A DNA stretch of 64,000 bases from Mariniblastus sp. (GCA_029251085.1 JAQXDZ010000023.1:99101-163100), one strand, 5' to 3'. Shown: positions 42,269 to 52,448, counted from the first letter of the stretch. Numbers and translations: made by a program. The notes: a model not told the origin generated them from the sequence alone.

Positions 42269-42462
42269 ATTAATGCTTTCGAAAATCGAACCGAAATTTC
42301 TTAAATGCCAGACAGCGATACGCCCGACCGGTTTGCTATCATAGCGGATTCAATTTAATCGATGAAACGGAGTCGGAAAGGTGAGAGAGCTGAGTTTGTT
42401 GGTTTTGTTTTTGGATTTTCGTTTGAGATTAGTTATTTGATTCCGCTAGAAGGCGTTGATTG

Positions 42463-43167
42463 ATGAATTTTAAAAAGATGGCGGAACAGTTTTGGGAGCA
42501 AGGGTTTGTTGTCCTGGAGTCGTTTTTTGAATCTGAAGAGATGGATCGATTGTGTCGCCTGATATTTGAAGAGTTCGGAGAATCTCCAAGCTTCATGCAC
42601 GATGCAGAATTCTTGGAACGTTCGAAAGCAGATGTGATTCCGTGGTTTCCGCAGCGAGAGGGTATTTTTGATTTTGATGCCAGCGGAAACAACCGTGATC
42701 TTCAGCGATTGACCGCAGCAATCCTGGGCGAGGAGTGGTGCGAACAGTACACCATGGTCATGTTTTCGAATCGCAACAGTGATGGACAGTCATGGCACCA
42801 GGATTGTCCACCGGAAAACGCATCGCAGTTTAATTTAAACCGGTTGGTTTATCCTCATGATATCGATGACCAGACCGGAGGGAGAACCGTCGTCATTCCG
42901 GGGTCTCATCGACGCGGTGTTCTGCCTGCCGGTGCGCCTAATGAGGACCTCGATGGTCAAATAGTGCTGGAATTAAACAAAGGAACGCTCGTGTTATTGC
43001 ACGGGCACTGTTGGCATCGCGTGCTGCCGATCAACGACAATAAACGTGTTTCCATCAACTATCGCTCGGCACCCGCGGGCACGCCCGATGATATCACTGA
43101 TGTTTGCGTTTACCGAAATATGAGGTACCGATTTTCGACCGGCGAAGTCGTAGAAGAGAGAGTCTGA
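42463..43167 (+). CDS. PhyH-family Fe(II)/2-oxoglutarate dioxygenase
   Basis: The 234-residue protein is a phytanoyl-CoA hydroxylase-like dioxygenase. The iron ligands are the H-x-D of SWHQDCP and the distal His of HGHCWHRV; the arginine in INYRSAP would bind 2-oxoglutarate. GGRTVVIPGSHRRG is the usual turn before the distal His. Such enzymes hydroxylate a range of small molecules and lipids, so the substrate is unknown. ATG 42463 is preferred to a TTG three bases earlier; GGCG lies nearby. An ALDH gene follows after about 170 bases. Confidence 0.88.
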   Translation: MNFKKMAEQFWEQGFVVLESFFESEEMDRLCRLIFEEFGESPSFMHDAEFLERSKADVIPWFPQREGIFDFDASGNNRDLQRLTAAILGEEWCEQYTMVMFSNRNSDGQSWHQDCPPENASQFNLNRLVYPHDIDDQTGGRTVVIPGSHRRGVLPAGAPNEDLDGQIVLELNKGTLVLLHGHCWHRVLPINDNKRVSINYRSAPAGTPDDITDVCVYRNMRYRFSTGEVVEERV

Positions 43168-43337
43168 AGAACAACACCGAGTCTGGTAGCGGCTTTGTTG
43201 AGTCATGGTTGACTGTCGCTAGTTAATCGAGCTTGGCTCCGCGAGTGGTGTATTTATCACGTGCCCCGATTTCATCCCGATTCATTTGCGGTATGATCGG
43301 GGTGTAATTTGATCAATATTTTCAAGTGGTTAGCGAT

Positions 43338-44888
43338 ATGAAGTCAGGCGATTTTTCGGTTCGGGCATTGGAAATTCTCAAGGAACTGGGAGCCGAACTT
43401 CCTTTGCAGTCAGTTGCGATCGGTGAGAACTGGGAGACTGGCGCGGGGGAAGTCGTCGATGTGATTTCACCAATCGATGGTAGCTCAATTGGAGTGATCC
43501 AGTTTTGTTCGACCGACAAGGTTGACGAAGCCGTGTCCGCAGCGACCGAAGCATTTCATGCGTGGCGAACGGTACCGGCACCAATTCGTGGGCAATTGGT
43601 TCGTGAAATTGGTAACGAACTGAGAGCGAACAAAGAGCAACTGGCCTACCTGGTTACGGTCGACTGCGGCAAGATTTATCAGGAGGCTCTTGGTGAAGTC
43701 CAGGAGATGATCGATATCTGTGATTTTGCAGTTGGGTTGAGCCGTCAGCTTTATGGTCTGACGATTGCGAGTGAGCGGCCGATGCACCGTTTAACCGAAC
43801 AGTGGCATCCTTTGGGGCCCATTGGTGTCATTAGTGCGTTCAATTTTCCAGTGGCGGTTTGGGCGTGGAACTCGATGTTGGCGTTGGTTTGCGGCGACCC
43901 GGTGCTTTGGAAACCTTCAGAGAAAACTCCTTTGACTGCGATTGGTTGTCATTTGATTGCGATGAAAGTGATCGCGGCGTTCGACGATGCTCCGAATAAC
44001 TTGATTCAGCTGTTGATTGGCGGCCGGGACGTTGGTGAAGCGATCGCAGCTCATCCAGGATTGCCGTTGATATCTGCAACGGGCTCATCGGCGATGGGGA
44101 AATCCGTTGCGGCCACGGTGGGGGCAAGGTTGGGGCGACCTCTTTTGGAATTGGGCGGTAACAATGCAGCGATTGTTGCTCCTTCGGCTGATTTGTCACT
44201 CGCGGTGCGAGGAATTGTTTTTTCAGCCGTGGGAACCTGTGGTCAACGATGTACATCTCTGCGGCGACTGATTGTTCACGATTCCATTGCGGATGAGTTG
44301 GTTGAAAAACTACTTGCTGCGTACGGTCAGTTGTCGATTGGTAACCCACTAGAGGAATCGATACTGATCGGTCCATTAATTGATGAAGATGCTGCCGGGA
44401 AAATGCAGGCTGCCCTTGATTCCGCCCGTGCCGAAGGTGGTTTGGTTCATGGTGGCGAACGGATAGTTAACGAGAGCGGACACGGGGTTTACGTCAAACC
44501 GGCACTCGTTGAAATTTCGAAAGATGCTTTGGTAACCCAAAGAGAAACATTTGCGCCAATTACCTACGTCATTCGCTACAACGAACTTGCGGAGGCGATT
44601 GCAATTCAAAACAGTGTTCAGCAGGGACTCTCTAGTTCGATATTTACGAGTGACGTCCGTGAGTCGGAGCTGTTCTGCTCACCGGCAGGTTCGGACTGCG
44701 GTATTGCAAACGTCAATATCGGCACCAGTGGGGCAGAGATCGGGGGCGCCTTTGGCGGTGAGAAGGATACAGGAGGAGGACGAGAATCCGGATCGGACGC
44801 GTGGAAGTCTTATATGCGTCGAGCCACAAACACGATTAATTACTCTACAGAATTACCCTTGGCTCAGGGGATCAAGTTCGATCTCTGA
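43338..44888 (+). CDS. aldehyde dehydrogenase, ALDH7 (antiquitin) type
   Basis: This NAD-dependent enzyme oxidises an aldehyde to its acid. The 516-residue protein has the Rossmann region FNFPVAVWAWNSMLALVCGDPVLWKPSEKTPL, the catalytic Glu region LLELGGNNA, the catalytic Cys in GTCGQRCTSLRRL, and the C-terminal KDTGGGRESGSDAWKSYMRRAT. The length and these details fit ALDH7, whose members act on alpha-aminoadipate semialdehyde in lysine breakdown. No lysine genes are nearby, so that substrate is only likely. ATG 43338 is preferred to a GTG at 43326. It is convergent with the desaturase gene. Confidence 0.92.
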   Translation: MKSGDFSVRALEILKELGAELPLQSVAIGENWETGAGEVVDVISPIDGSSIGVIQFCSTDKVDEAVSAATEAFHAWRTVPAPIRGQLVREIGNELRANKEQLAYLVTVDCGKIYQEALGEVQEMIDICDFAVGLSRQLYGLTIASERPMHRLTEQWHPLGPIGVISAFNFPVAVWAWNSMLALVCGDPVLWKPSEKTPLTAIGCHLIAMKVIAAFDDAPNNLIQLLIGGRDVGEAIAAHPGLPLISATGSSAMGKSVAATVGARLGRPLLELGGNNAAIVAPSADLSLAVRGIVFSAVGTCGQRCTSLRRLIVHDSIADELVEKLLAAYGQLSIGNPLEESILIGPLIDEDAAGKMQAALDSARAEGGLVHGGERIVNESGHGVYVKPALVEISKDALVTQRETFAPITYVIRYNELAEAIAIQNSVQQGLSSSIFTSDVRESELFCSPAGSDCGIANVNIGTSGAEIGGAFGGEKDTGGGRESGSDAWKSYMRRATNTINYSTELPLAQGIKFDL

Positions 44889-44899
44889 TCAGTCCTGTG

Positions 44900-44923
44900 G
44901 GCGGGGAGAATTGCTCCGCCGCC
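44900..44923. terminator. GC-rich hairpin between convergent genes
   Basis: GGCGG plus GGAG (44900-44908) pairs with CTCC plus CCGCC (44914-44923, one bulged G). It lies between the stops of the ALDH and desaturase genes. There is no T tract, so termination here may depend on Rho or on collision. Confidence 0.45.
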
Positions 44924-44950
44924 GTGAAAACCAGCCTCTAAACCAACGGT

Positions 44951-45964
44951 TTAAATTGCTTTGCGATTCAGAGCCGAAGTGTTGGGCCCAACTAAATTCT
45001 TAACGATGCCGACTTTCTGGAGTACGGCCAGACTGATGTAGGTCAAATCGACTTCCCACCAACGGTGGCCGTGCTGGGCAGATCGGGGGTCGGCATGGTG
45101 GTTGTTGTGCCAACCTTCACCATTGGTCAGCAAAGCGAACAACCAATTGTTCCGGCTGTCTTCCCGGGTTTCGTAATTTCGGTATCCCCACATGTGTGCG
45201 GCTGAATTGATTGCCCAGGTGACGTGCCATGTGTAAACCGTTCGCATAATCACGGTCCAGAAAAAGAACTGGGCGGTGAACCGAGTTACGTTTTCCGGAG
45301 AAAAGACGAACGCCAAACCGAAACCGACGCCAAGTAGTAGAAGGGCATGGACGGCGTAAACGCCTACCCAATTAAAGCCTCGCTGGAGCCACATGTAATA
45401 TTTGTCTCGCATCAAATCGCGTACGTACTTGTCGTAGGCTGAAGCGGTGCTCAAGTCAGTGTTGTCAACGAACATCCATCCCATGTGTGACCAATAACCG
45501 CTTACGTTAGGCGTGTGTGGATCGGGTTGGTGATCGGAGTGTTGGTGGTGGACCCGATGAACGAGAACCCAGCGGGCAGGTGAGTCTTGGAAACTGCAGA
45601 CGCCAAGCGTCGCCAACGTGTACTCGAACCACTTGGGGCAATCGAAACCGCGATGGGTGAGGAGGCGATGGTATCCAGCACCAATTCCCATCGACGTGAA
45701 AATGTAGTTTCCGATTGGTAGAAAAAGGAGGCCCCACCACGAAAAGAAGTAGGGGATAAACGCAAGCGGAATTAACAAGTGAAAGAGCGTGACCGGAATA
45801 ATGTAGGACCAGAGCACTTTGCTGTTCGCATTGACTCCGTCAGGCCTCGGAATCCGCGACGGGCCAAGCCTTTCCGATTCGACGTGAATGTCTTTGGCAA
45901 TCGCGTCTGTTTTGGCCGCTTCGTCAGAAATGTTTTTTTGTTCGGGTTGAGTTTCAGTAGCCAT
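44951..45964 (-). CDS. acyl-CoA/fatty-acid desaturase
   Basis: The 337-residue protein is a membrane di-iron desaturase of the Delta9 (SCD/OLE1-like) type. Three histidine boxes are visible: [16 protein letters not shown] and [12 protein letters not shown]. Hydrophobic segments lie near residues 50-90 and 180-235. It introduces a double bond into acyl chains to adjust membrane fluidity, using a ferredoxin or cytochrome b5-like donor; the donor is not encoded next to it. ATG 45964 is chosen; an in-frame TTG at 46021 would add 19 residues. It is convergent with the ALDH gene. Confidence 0.93.
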   Translation of the reverse strand: MATETQPEQKNISDEAAKTDAIAKDIHVESERLGPSRIPRPDGVNANSKVLWSYIIPVTLFHLLIPLAFIPYFFSWWGLLFLPIGNYIFTSMGIGAGYHRLLTHRGFDCPKWFEYTLATLGVCSFQDSPARWVLVHRVHHQHSDHQPDPHTPNVSGYWSHMGWMFVDNTDLSTASAYDKYVRDLMRDKYYMWLQRGFNWVGVYAVHALLLLGVGFGLAFVFSPENVTRFTAQFFFWTVIMRTVYTWHVTWAINSAAHMWGYRNYETREDSRNNWLFALLTNGEGWHNNHHADPRSAQHGHRWWEVDLTYISLAVLQKVGIVKNLVGPNTSALNRKAI

Positions 45965-46279
45965 GGCTTCTTTATTCAAATCGTAAGGGAGCGGGGCGAG
46001 TCCGCGAGTAAGAACGGGCAACTTTGTGAAAAGTCATCCTAGTCTTGTCGAGTCGCTGGCGAAAGTTCACTTGTTCACGTCGTGGAAAACAGCGCACAAT
46101 ATCTCGCCGTTTGCTCGAGGAACTGTTTTATTTGTTAGAGATTAACTGGACGTTTTGCGGCTTTATGCCAACCGCAGGACTTCTCAGAGCGTTAATTCGT
46201 CCACTGGTTAACAGCAGAAGCAGTCAGCTTCAATTATCTCAGACTCGATTGAATTCCGTAAAAAGGTATTCGGGCTGAT

Positions 46280-46987
46280 TCATTTCAGCTGCAGGGATTG
46301 GTTGCTGTCGCTCACCTTAGCCTGCGGTGGCTCTGTTTCGTCAAGTGCCTCTACACCAGCAAGGCTTTGCAACTTGGCCACATCGTATTGATTCTCAAGC
46401 GAAAGCAAATCTTTTGTCTTGCCCGGTTCAAGTTCGAGCATCAAGCCGGAAATCCGCCACCCATCAAGGTGTTTGTGGAGTTGCCACGTGACTTCCATCT
46501 CGTACGGCTCACCATCAACGTTGTCGACAACGTACGTGTCTACATGAGCGAGTTTCTGTTTATTGGTTGCGTAACGAACCTCTCCAGTACGGTAGGTAGA
46601 TGCTGGCCCGCCCATCGGTTCGAGTTTAAGTCCAGCTTTGGTCGTTGCCGTAAGTGCGGTGCGGGTCAATAGGTTTTCAGCGGCGATTCGATTACCGGAT
46701 TGAAGTAGATCTAAGAATCGTTGGCAAACTTCAGAAGGTGTCGATTCCGAATTGATTTCCTCAACACTCAGCTTTGCTGGTGATGACAACTCAGTCGTAC
46801 TGACGACCGCCACCGTATTTGTTTCGGTTGAAACCGGTAGATCTTTCGCATTAGCGGTGGTTTCGTCGGGGGATTCATTTACCAATTGAGCGGATTTTTC
46901 TTCCATGCAACCAGAAAAAGAGATCAAGCTCAGTGCAACAATTGCGGTGAGTCCGGTGAAACTATATCGCCCAAAAAAACGCGGCAT
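46280..46987 (-). CDS. lipoprotein of unknown function, NTF2-like core possible
   Basis: The 235-residue product has a signal peptide and lipobox FSGC (near residue 27), then a Ser/Thr/Glu-rich linker. A compact domain at about residues 83-190 starts TPSEVCQRFLDLLQSGNRIAAENLLT and contains VTWQLHKHLDGWRISGLMLEL. This helix-then-sheet pattern is like NTF2/SnoaL-type lipoprotein domains; the ligand is unknown. AAGGA before ATG 46987 decides the start over a nearby TTG. It stands alone on the minus strand. Confidence 0.8.
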   Translation of the reverse strand: MPRFFGRYSFTGLTAIVALSLISFSGCMEEKSAQLVNESPDETTANAKDLPVSTETNTVAVVSTTELSSPAKLSVEEINSESTPSEVCQRFLDLLQSGNRIAAENLLTRTALTATTKAGLKLEPMGGPASTYRTGEVRYATNKQKLAHVDTYVVDNVDGEPYEMEVTWQLHKHLDGWRISGLMLELEPGKTKDLLSLENQYDVAKLQSLAGVEALDETEPPQAKVSDSNQSLQLK

Positions 46988-47547
46988 TATCAAATCCTTC
47001 CGTGGATGTCGGCAATCGGAAAACAGATCCGAAAGACTGGGTCAGATGAGAGTTTGCACTTTTTTGGTGGAATGGGTCAATATGAGTTTCTCAGCCGATG
47101 GCCGATAAAACCGTGAGTTGCGTTTTGGGGCCGCAATTCCACATTCGGGTGCTATCACTTTTTGTGATTGCGGGGTGATGGTTCGTTTCGATGGTCTTTG
47201 CAGGGAGGCAGTTGAATCCGTTTGCCTATGATTGCGCTGGTTTGAACCATTTTTCTTTCGTGGTTTGGAATACGCGGCATCTGAAAAGCGGGCTTTGCCT
47301 AAACAATAGTTAGAGATTCAGTTTCGCTAAGCCCCCGTTGTTCAGCGGTGTTGCTGCAGCCTAATTGTGAGTAAGAGAATTTCTCATCTTTTCTTGCGAA
47401 TGACTGATTTATGGAACGACTCAACTGGAATGCAATAGCCTTGAGCGCAAAAACGATTGCCGTTTTACGGGGGTAGTCGTTCTGTTAACCTCCGCAATCC
47501 CGGTGAGATTCAATGCGATGTTGTTCCGATTGGAATTCTGAGTGTTA
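46988..47547. other. divergent intergenic region
   Basis: A 560-base gap between two divergent lipoprotein genes. An inverted repeat ATCAC-N5-GTGAT lies at 47154-47168 and could be an operator. I see no gene, tRNA or clear promoter pair in the rest. Confidence 0.45.
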
Positions 47548-48492
47548 ATGCGTATTTACATAGTTCCAATTGGTGTGCGTTGGCTGTTGGCAGTCTGTTG
47601 TCTCCTCATTTATTGTAGTGTGAACAGCGGTTGCGCGATGCAGAAAGGGCGTAACACGTTGCCAACAAAGCAGCAGTTGGTAGTCGATCAGTTAGTCGTG
47701 CATTCCGATTTCCATCTGCCTAAAAACCATCGATTGATACGGGAGCTGACGTCCCGACGAGATGAAATCTCAAGAATTTTAGATATCCCGACTTCTGACG
47801 AGTCGATTCATGTTTTCTTGTTTGATGACGAAGCTCATTTTCAAGCGTTTATGGAACGGGCTCATCCAGAGTTTCCCGGCAGGCGAGCATTTTTTGTCAA
47901 GAGCGACAACAGTCTCAATGTGTACGCCTATTGGGGGCCTCGAGTGGGAGATGATCTGCGTCACGAAGTGACTCATGGTTATCTCCATTCTGTCGTTCCG
48001 AACTTGCCAATTTGGCTTGACGAAGGGCTCGCTGAGTATTTTGAAATTAAGCGAGGTAAACAAGGGCTTAATGGCCCGCACATTTACAGTTTGTCCAATC
48101 GATTGCGACGTTCTGATTGGGAACCTGATCTGGCTAGATTGGAAACCTTGCGTGAGGCGACCGAACTGGACCAGATGGATTATGCAGAGTCATGGTTGTG
48201 GGTGCATTTTCTTTTAAGCAGTGGCGAGGAAACTCAGGAGCTTCTGCAAAATCAATTGAACCAATTGATTCGTTTGGGCGTTGCCGATTCGATGGCCGAG
48301 GCGGTCGCGGATTTGATTCCCAATAGTGAAGTGAAATTGATTGCCTACCTAAAGCAACTTGAAGGGAAAGCGCATCTTGAAGGGAAAGCGCAACTTGAAG
48401 GGAAAGCAAGTCCACCCACAATGGTTCGCCCAGTGAGTGCAATTGGCGCCGGTAGTGACGCCTACGACAACAGTTCTTTGGAAGGCAGCTAG
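47548..48492 (+). CDS. HExxH zinc-peptidase-like lipoprotein (DUF1570 type)
   Basis: The 314-residue product has a signal peptide with lipobox NSGC (C29). A gluzincin-type metallopeptidase core follows: H139-E140-V-T-H143 and, 16-20 residues later, WLDEGLAEYFE, which supplies the third zinc ligand. This is the DUF1570 pattern common in planctomycetes. An exported, lipid-anchored peptidase is inferred; the substrate is unknown. The C-terminal part carries a three-copy LEGKA repeat (48355-48408) and a Ser/Ala/Gly-rich end. ATG 47548 is preferred to a GTG two codons earlier. It is convergent with the sigma54 regulator. Confidence 0.83.
   Translation: MRIYIVPIGVRWLLAVCCLLIYCSVNSGCAMQKGRNTLPTKQQLVVDQLVVHSDFHLPKNHRLIRELTSRRDEISRILDIPTSDESIHVFLFDDEAHFQAFMERAHPEFPGRRAFFVKSDNSLNVYAYWGPRVGDDLRHEVTHGYLHSVVPNLPIWLDEGLAEYFEIKRGKQGLNGPHIYSLSNRLRRSDWEPDLARLETLREATELDQMDYAESWLWVHFLLSSGEETQELLQNQLNQLIRLGVADSMAEAVADLIPNSEVKLIAYLKQLEGKAHLEGKAQLEGKASPPTMVRPVSAIGAGSDAYDNSSLEGS
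48355..48408 (+). repeat. three-copy 18-bp in-frame repeat
   Basis: Three 18-base units at 48355-48372, 48373-48390 and 48391-48408 encode QLEGKA, HLEGKA and QLEGKA inside the HExxH lipoprotein gene. They differ only at one or two bases, so the expansion is recent and could vary between strains. Confidence 0.95.
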
Positions 48493-48524
48493 AGTAGTAG
48501 TTGGCGGAAAGAGGGTGCTCGCGG

Positions 48525-50603
48525 TTAGAGTGACTCTTTCCTGATTCCAAATTTCTTGATCTTTCGATCGAGAGTCGAACGTTCGATGCCAAGAATCGCA
48601 GCAGCTTTACTTTTATTCCAGTGCGTAGCCTGAAGGGTCGCAGCAATGTGGCGTTGCTCAATCAATTCCAGCGACTCGGGCTGGTATTCCTGAACGATCG
48701 TGCCTACGTCAAATTGCGATTCACTGGCAGTTGAGAGGTTGGTCAGGAGTAGTTCGTCGAGCTGAATGATTTCCCCTCGCGCGAGAACCACCGCTCGTTC
48801 AATAACGTTCTTAAGTTCCCTCACATTTCCAGGCCAGCGATACCGTTTTAGTTGATGCAGTGCTTGAGGAGAGAATCCGTTAATTTTGCGCCCGGTTTCA
48901 AGGTTGTATTTTTGCAGGAAGTAATCTGACAATTCGATGATATCTTCAGGGCGCCGTCGAAGTGGCGGTACGTCGATTTGAACGACATGAAGTCTGAAAA
49001 AGAGATCTTTTCGGAACTTTCCGCGTCGAACTTCTTCTTCTAAATCGCGGTTGGTAGCAGCAATGACTCGAACATTCACTTTAATAGATTTGCTTCCGCC
49101 GACGCGTTCAAAAGGGTGACCTTCGAGGACTCGCAAAAACTTCGCTTGAATGCTCGGGCTCATTTCGCCGATTTCATCCAGCATTAAGGTCCCTTTATCG
49201 GCGGCCTCAAACTTTCCGGCTTTACGATCAGTAGCTCCAGTAAATGCGCCCTTTTCGTGTCCGAAGAGTTCGCTTTCCAGTAAGGATTCAGATAAGGCCG
49301 CACAGTTCAGGCAAATGAACGGGTTGTTGCGTCGGTCACTGGAGAAGTGGACTGCCCGGGCAACCAATTCTTTGCCAACACCACTCTCCCCGCGAACCAG
49401 CACGGTTGCTTTACTCGGTGCGGCTTTTCCGACTTGTTCATGGACGCGGAACATTGCGTTACTGCCGCCGACGATTTCGCTTTCGACCCCGAGTTGATTT
49501 CGCAGTTGGTCAATTTGGTTGCGAGTTTTGGAAAGGTCTTCGACTAATTTTTGTTCTCGGTAGCGAGTTCGCAACGCCATGCCAACGGTCTCAGCCACGG
49601 CGAGGGTAAACTCAAGATCATTGGGCCGGAGGCCTTCCTGCATGTTGGTGGAATATAAATGAATCAGGCCGATGGTGCGGTTGTTCATTCTGATCGGTGC
49701 GGCGATCACGCTGGTGGCGTGAATGGTTCCCGCGCTGTCTCTCAGGCCAAGCGTGCTATCGTCCTGAATGTCACGGGCAAGAATGGCTTCGCTACCGCGG
49801 AGGCATGTTTCGGCGAGAAACTGCGACACTCGCTGGTACTCTGGACGCGTGTCGCTCCGCCAAGCAAGAATTTCAAGTTTGTTCGGGTCAACGGTTGTGC
49901 GTCTTGATTTGGGGACGAGCAATACCGCGCCGGCATCTAGTTTTGTTTCTTCGTGTAGGCAGTCCAGGGCCATCCTTGCGATCGCACGAGGCGTCGTTTC
50001 GTTGGCTAGATCGAAAGCGAGTCGGCACAGACGTGTGGCGTTTCTCGATGCTTTGGATCTGGCGTTTTCGCTGGGCGGCCCCTCTTCGAGAGAATCTGGA
50101 TCTTCTGCTTGGAGGTAGCGTGTCTTTTGCCTTCGGTGAGTGATCTGGGTTGGTTCGGACAGTTGCAGCTCAGCCATGGTGGCTTGTTCGTCCGAATCAT
50201 GGATCTCGAGACCGGTTACTGTTTCGGATCCGATTTCGACCCGGGAGAAGACTTTGCGGTTGTAGGCGGATGAGAGGTCGGTAACGAAAGCCATTTGGGT
50301 ACTGGCGATCCAGATGATTTCTTGGGGCTTGAGGACGTAGTCTCCGGTGACCCGTTCTTTGCCAACGGCAGTTCCGTTGCGACTGTTGAGATCCCGAACT
50401 GTCCACTTTCCGTCGGAACTAAATATTTCCGCATGCTGCCGGCTTGCCTGGTCCTCTTTGATGACAATTTGGTTTGTCGGCGAACGTCCGATTGTGACGG
50501 TTCTACCAGGCATTAATCGGAAAACGTCCGACCATTTTTTTCCATCTCGAATGACGAGATAGGCGATATTTGATCCAGTTTTTGGTTTCTTGGGGCCGGC
50601 CAT
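48525..50603 (-). CDS. FHA-GAF sigma54-dependent transcription activator
   Basis: The 692-residue regulator has four parts. An FHA domain spans about residues 25-100 ([29 protein letters not shown]). A GAF domain lies at about 185-345. The AAA+ core covers about 375-605, with Walker A GESGVGKE, the sigma54-contact loop GAFTGA and Walker [12 protein letters not shown]-terminal Fis-type helix-turn-helix follows ([24 protein letters not shown]). The intact GAFTGA indicates true sigma54 activation. FHA binds phosphothreonine, so input from a Ser/Thr kinase is likely. Its target genes are unknown; the divergent DUF1598 gene is a candidate by position only. Confidence 0.94.
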   Translation of the reverse strand: MAGPKKPKTGSNIAYLVIRDGKKWSDVFRLMPGRTVTIGRSPTNQIVIKEDQASRQHAEIFSSDGKWTVRDLNSRNGTAVGKERVTGDYVLKPQEIIWIASTQMAFVTDLSSAYNRKVFSRVEIGSETVTGLEIHDSDEQATMAELQLSEPTQITHRRQKTRYLQAEDPDSLEEGPPSENARSKASRNATRLCRLAFDLANETTPRAIARMALDCLHEETKLDAGAVLLVPKSRRTTVDPNKLEILAWRSDTRPEYQRVSQFLAETCLRGSEAILARDIQDDSTLGLRDSAGTIHATSVIAAPIRMNNRTIGLIHLYSTNMQEGLRPNDLEFTLAVAETVGMALRTRYREQKLVEDLSKTRNQIDQLRNQLGVESEIVGGSNAMFRVHEQVGKAAPSKATVLVRGESGVGKELVARAVHFSSDRRNNPFICLNCAALSESLLESELFGHEKGAFTGATDRKAGKFEAADKGTLMLDEIGEMSPSIQAKFLRVLEGHPFERVGGSKSIKVNVRVIAATNRDLEEEVRRGKFRKDLFFRLHVVQIDVPPLRRRPEDIIELSDYFLQKYNLETGRKINGFSPQALHQLKRYRWPGNVRELKNVIERAVVLARGEIIQLDELLLTNLSTASESQFDVGTIVQEYQPESLELIEQRHIAATLQATHWNKSKAAAILGIERSTLDRKIKKFGIRKESL

Positions 50604-50920
50604 ATTCAGAAATTGAGTTTAAACCATGGTTCTGGGGGATTTACGGAGTGCAAGCCGATAATTTGGGATATGATTGTTAGGGTAGATTTTTGTTTTCCGT
50701 AGTATTGTCAAGCGGAAAGACCGGTTTTTCTTGCCATCGGAGACTGCCCGAGCTAGTCTTAAAAGCAGTCTGAGTCTCACAACTGTTATCTTACTGCGAT
50801 TCGACCAACATCCGCCAGTCTTTATTAGAAGTTCTCGGGTGCGAGGTAAGAATGCTGAGCTACAAGTACGATATAACCGAAATACCAAGGGGCAAGGCCT
50901 TTTTTCTCAGGAGCTAAATC
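50604..50920. other. divergent regulatory region of the sigma54 activator and DUF1598 genes
   Basis: This 317-base gap contains no gene. A GATATAAC box at 50870-50877 could be the -10 of the DUF1598 gene, but no -35 is apparent. I did not find a convincing -24/-12 sigma54 promoter. Confidence 0.4.
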
Positions 50921-52357
50921 ATGTCGGCACGTTTCGCCAAAATCACCTTATTCGCGATTGCTGCGTTGTTGGTTATTCCAGCAGCTGCAAATGCACAGAA
51001 TGCGAACAACGGTGGTAACAATGGAAACAACGGAAACAACGGTAACAACGGAAATGGATTCAACAACGGCACTGTCTTTAGTGGTGTTGTTGGCGGTATC
51101 AAAATAGATACCCGAGGGGTTTTTACCGGTGAAAAGGCCAAGCTCGACAAAACTGCTCTCGCCCGAATCGAAGAGGGATTGAAAGGTACCGACTCAAAAA
51201 TCGCAGAAGCGACTCCACTTCGAATGGTTTCTCTTCGGGGTTTAGAGGACGCCATCACTCAAGCCAAAGACGAAGGCAAGCCGTTAAGTAGCGAAATTAA
51301 GTACATGGCTGGTTTGCAGCGTGTTGAATATGTGATCGCGTTGGAAGACAAAAGCGACATCATCATCGCGGGTCCGGGCGAAGGCATCCGCCTAAACGAA
51401 GACGGCGTCGTTGTTGGTGAAAAATCAGGAAACCCAGTGATTCATCTCGAAGATTTCCTCGTTGCGATGAGATCAGTTGAGAATGCTCGAACAGGGCAGG
51501 GTGTTTCGGTTTCGATTGATCCAACCGAAGGTGGTATTCAACAGTTGCAAAACTTTTACGGCCAATTGAAGCGATCGAACACACCGTTCCGTCCAGAAAT
51601 GCAACCATTGGTTGAAAAGGCGATGGGCGACCAGACAATTCGATTGACCGGAGTTCCTGCTGACAGTCGTTTCTCGCAGGTTCTTGTTGCCGCTGATTAC
51701 AAGATGAAGCGATTGGGAATGGGATTAGAGGCAGCTCCGATCAGTAACTTCCCAAGTTTCATGGAGATGGCTCAGAAAGCTAAGGTCAGAAACATGACTG
51801 CCGCTCCGCGATTCTGGATGGAATGTAACTACGAGCCGGTTGCCAAGAACGCTGACGGAAGCATCTGGCAGATTCGTGGCAAAGGTGTCCGAACGCTAAC
51901 CGAAGATTCCAAGTTTGATAGCCAAGGCAAGCGAAATGGTGCGAAAAAGCCAAATCGATTTGCTGTAAAATGGGCTGAGATGATGACAGAGCGATTTGAC
52001 GAATTGTCATCTGCCGAACCTATCTTTCGCGAATTGCGAAATGTAATGGACCTGTCAGTCGTGGCAGCAATCATCAGTCGTGAGCAACTTAACCAGAAGG
52101 TTGGGCTCAAGACACCTGCAATTCTAGGGCTAACCAATGCGGCTGTCGTACCGACCTACACCGTTCCAAAGGTTGTTCCTGCTCAATGCAGTTTCGTTAG
52201 AATTGCCCAAAGCTGGCTGGTATCGGCTTCGGGTGGTATTCAGCTCGATTCATGGGGCATCGCTTCTAACACAGAAGTTCTGCCAAACATGAACAGCATC
52301 GAAACTGCGACTGCGACTCAGGGTGGCTCATGGTGGTGGAACGCAGCGTCCAACTAA
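50921..52357 (+). CDS. exported DUF1598 protein
   Basis: The 478-residue product has a Sec signal peptide (cleavage probably after ANA, residue 25), an Asn/Gly tandem-repeat stretch (residues 29-49) and a DUF1598-type body that fills the rest. Readable parts are MVSLRGLEDAI, LAGLQRVEYVI, PTEGGIQQLQNFYGQL, AADYKMKRLGMGLE and RFWMECNYEP. The family is, to my knowledge, mostly planctomycetal and uncharacterised. GGAG before the ATG and a strong terminator at 52417-52448 suggest a well-expressed single gene. An envelope or secreted role is inferred from the signal peptide only. Confidence 0.88.
   Translation: MSARFAKITLFAIAALLVIPAAANAQNANNGGNNGNNGNNGNNGNGFNNGTVFSGVVGGIKIDTRGVFTGEKAKLDKTALARIEEGLKGTDSKIAEATPLRMVSLRGLEDAITQAKDEGKPLSSEIKYMAGLQRVEYVIALEDKSDIIIAGPGEGIRLNEDGVVVGEKSGNPVIHLEDFLVAMRSVENARTGQGVSVSIDPTEGGIQQLQNFYGQLKRSNTPFRPEMQPLVEKAMGDQTIRLTGVPADSRFSQVLVAADYKMKRLGMGLEAAPISNFPSFMEMAQKAKVRNMTAAPRFWMECNYEPVAKNADGSIWQIRGKGVRTLTEDSKFDSQGKRNGAKKPNRFAVKWAEMMTERFDELSSAEPIFRELRNVMDLSVVAAIISREQLNQKVGLKTPAILGLTNAAVVPTYTVPKVVPAQCSFVRIAQSWLVSASGGIQLDSWGIASNTEVLPNMNSIETATATQGGSWWWNAASN
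51005..51067 (+). repeat. in-frame Asn/Gly tandem repeat
   Basis: A run of near-identical nine-base units (variants of AACAACGGT and AACAATGGA) encodes repeated N-N-G just after the signal peptide of the DUF1598 protein. Codon variation between units means it is not perfectly homogeneous. Confidence 0.9.
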
Positions 52358-52416
52358 GAGCCTTGTTCGGGTAACCTGAAAAATGGTAATGCCGGACATT
52401 TACAAACAGTGAGAAA

Positions 52417-52448
52417 AAAGCCAGACTTTACGGTCTGGCTTTTTTTGT
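52417..52448 (+). terminator. Rho-independent terminator of the DUF1598 gene
   Basis: AAAGCCAGAC at 52417-52426 pairs perfectly with GTCTGGCTTT at 52433-52442 around loop TTTACG, followed by a T tract to 52446. It lies 60 bases after the DUF1598 stop and isolates mnmH. Confidence 0.95.

Noticed and set aside
47154..47168. CRP-like palindrome ATCAC-N5-GTGAT
   Set aside because: It is short, single, and not placed against a convincing promoter; kept only as a note in the intergenic entry.
49697..50143. 148-codon frame on the plus strand
   Set aside because: It is antisense to the GAF region of the sigma54 activator and has a composition typical of an antisense shadow (rich in Arg, Cys and Trp).
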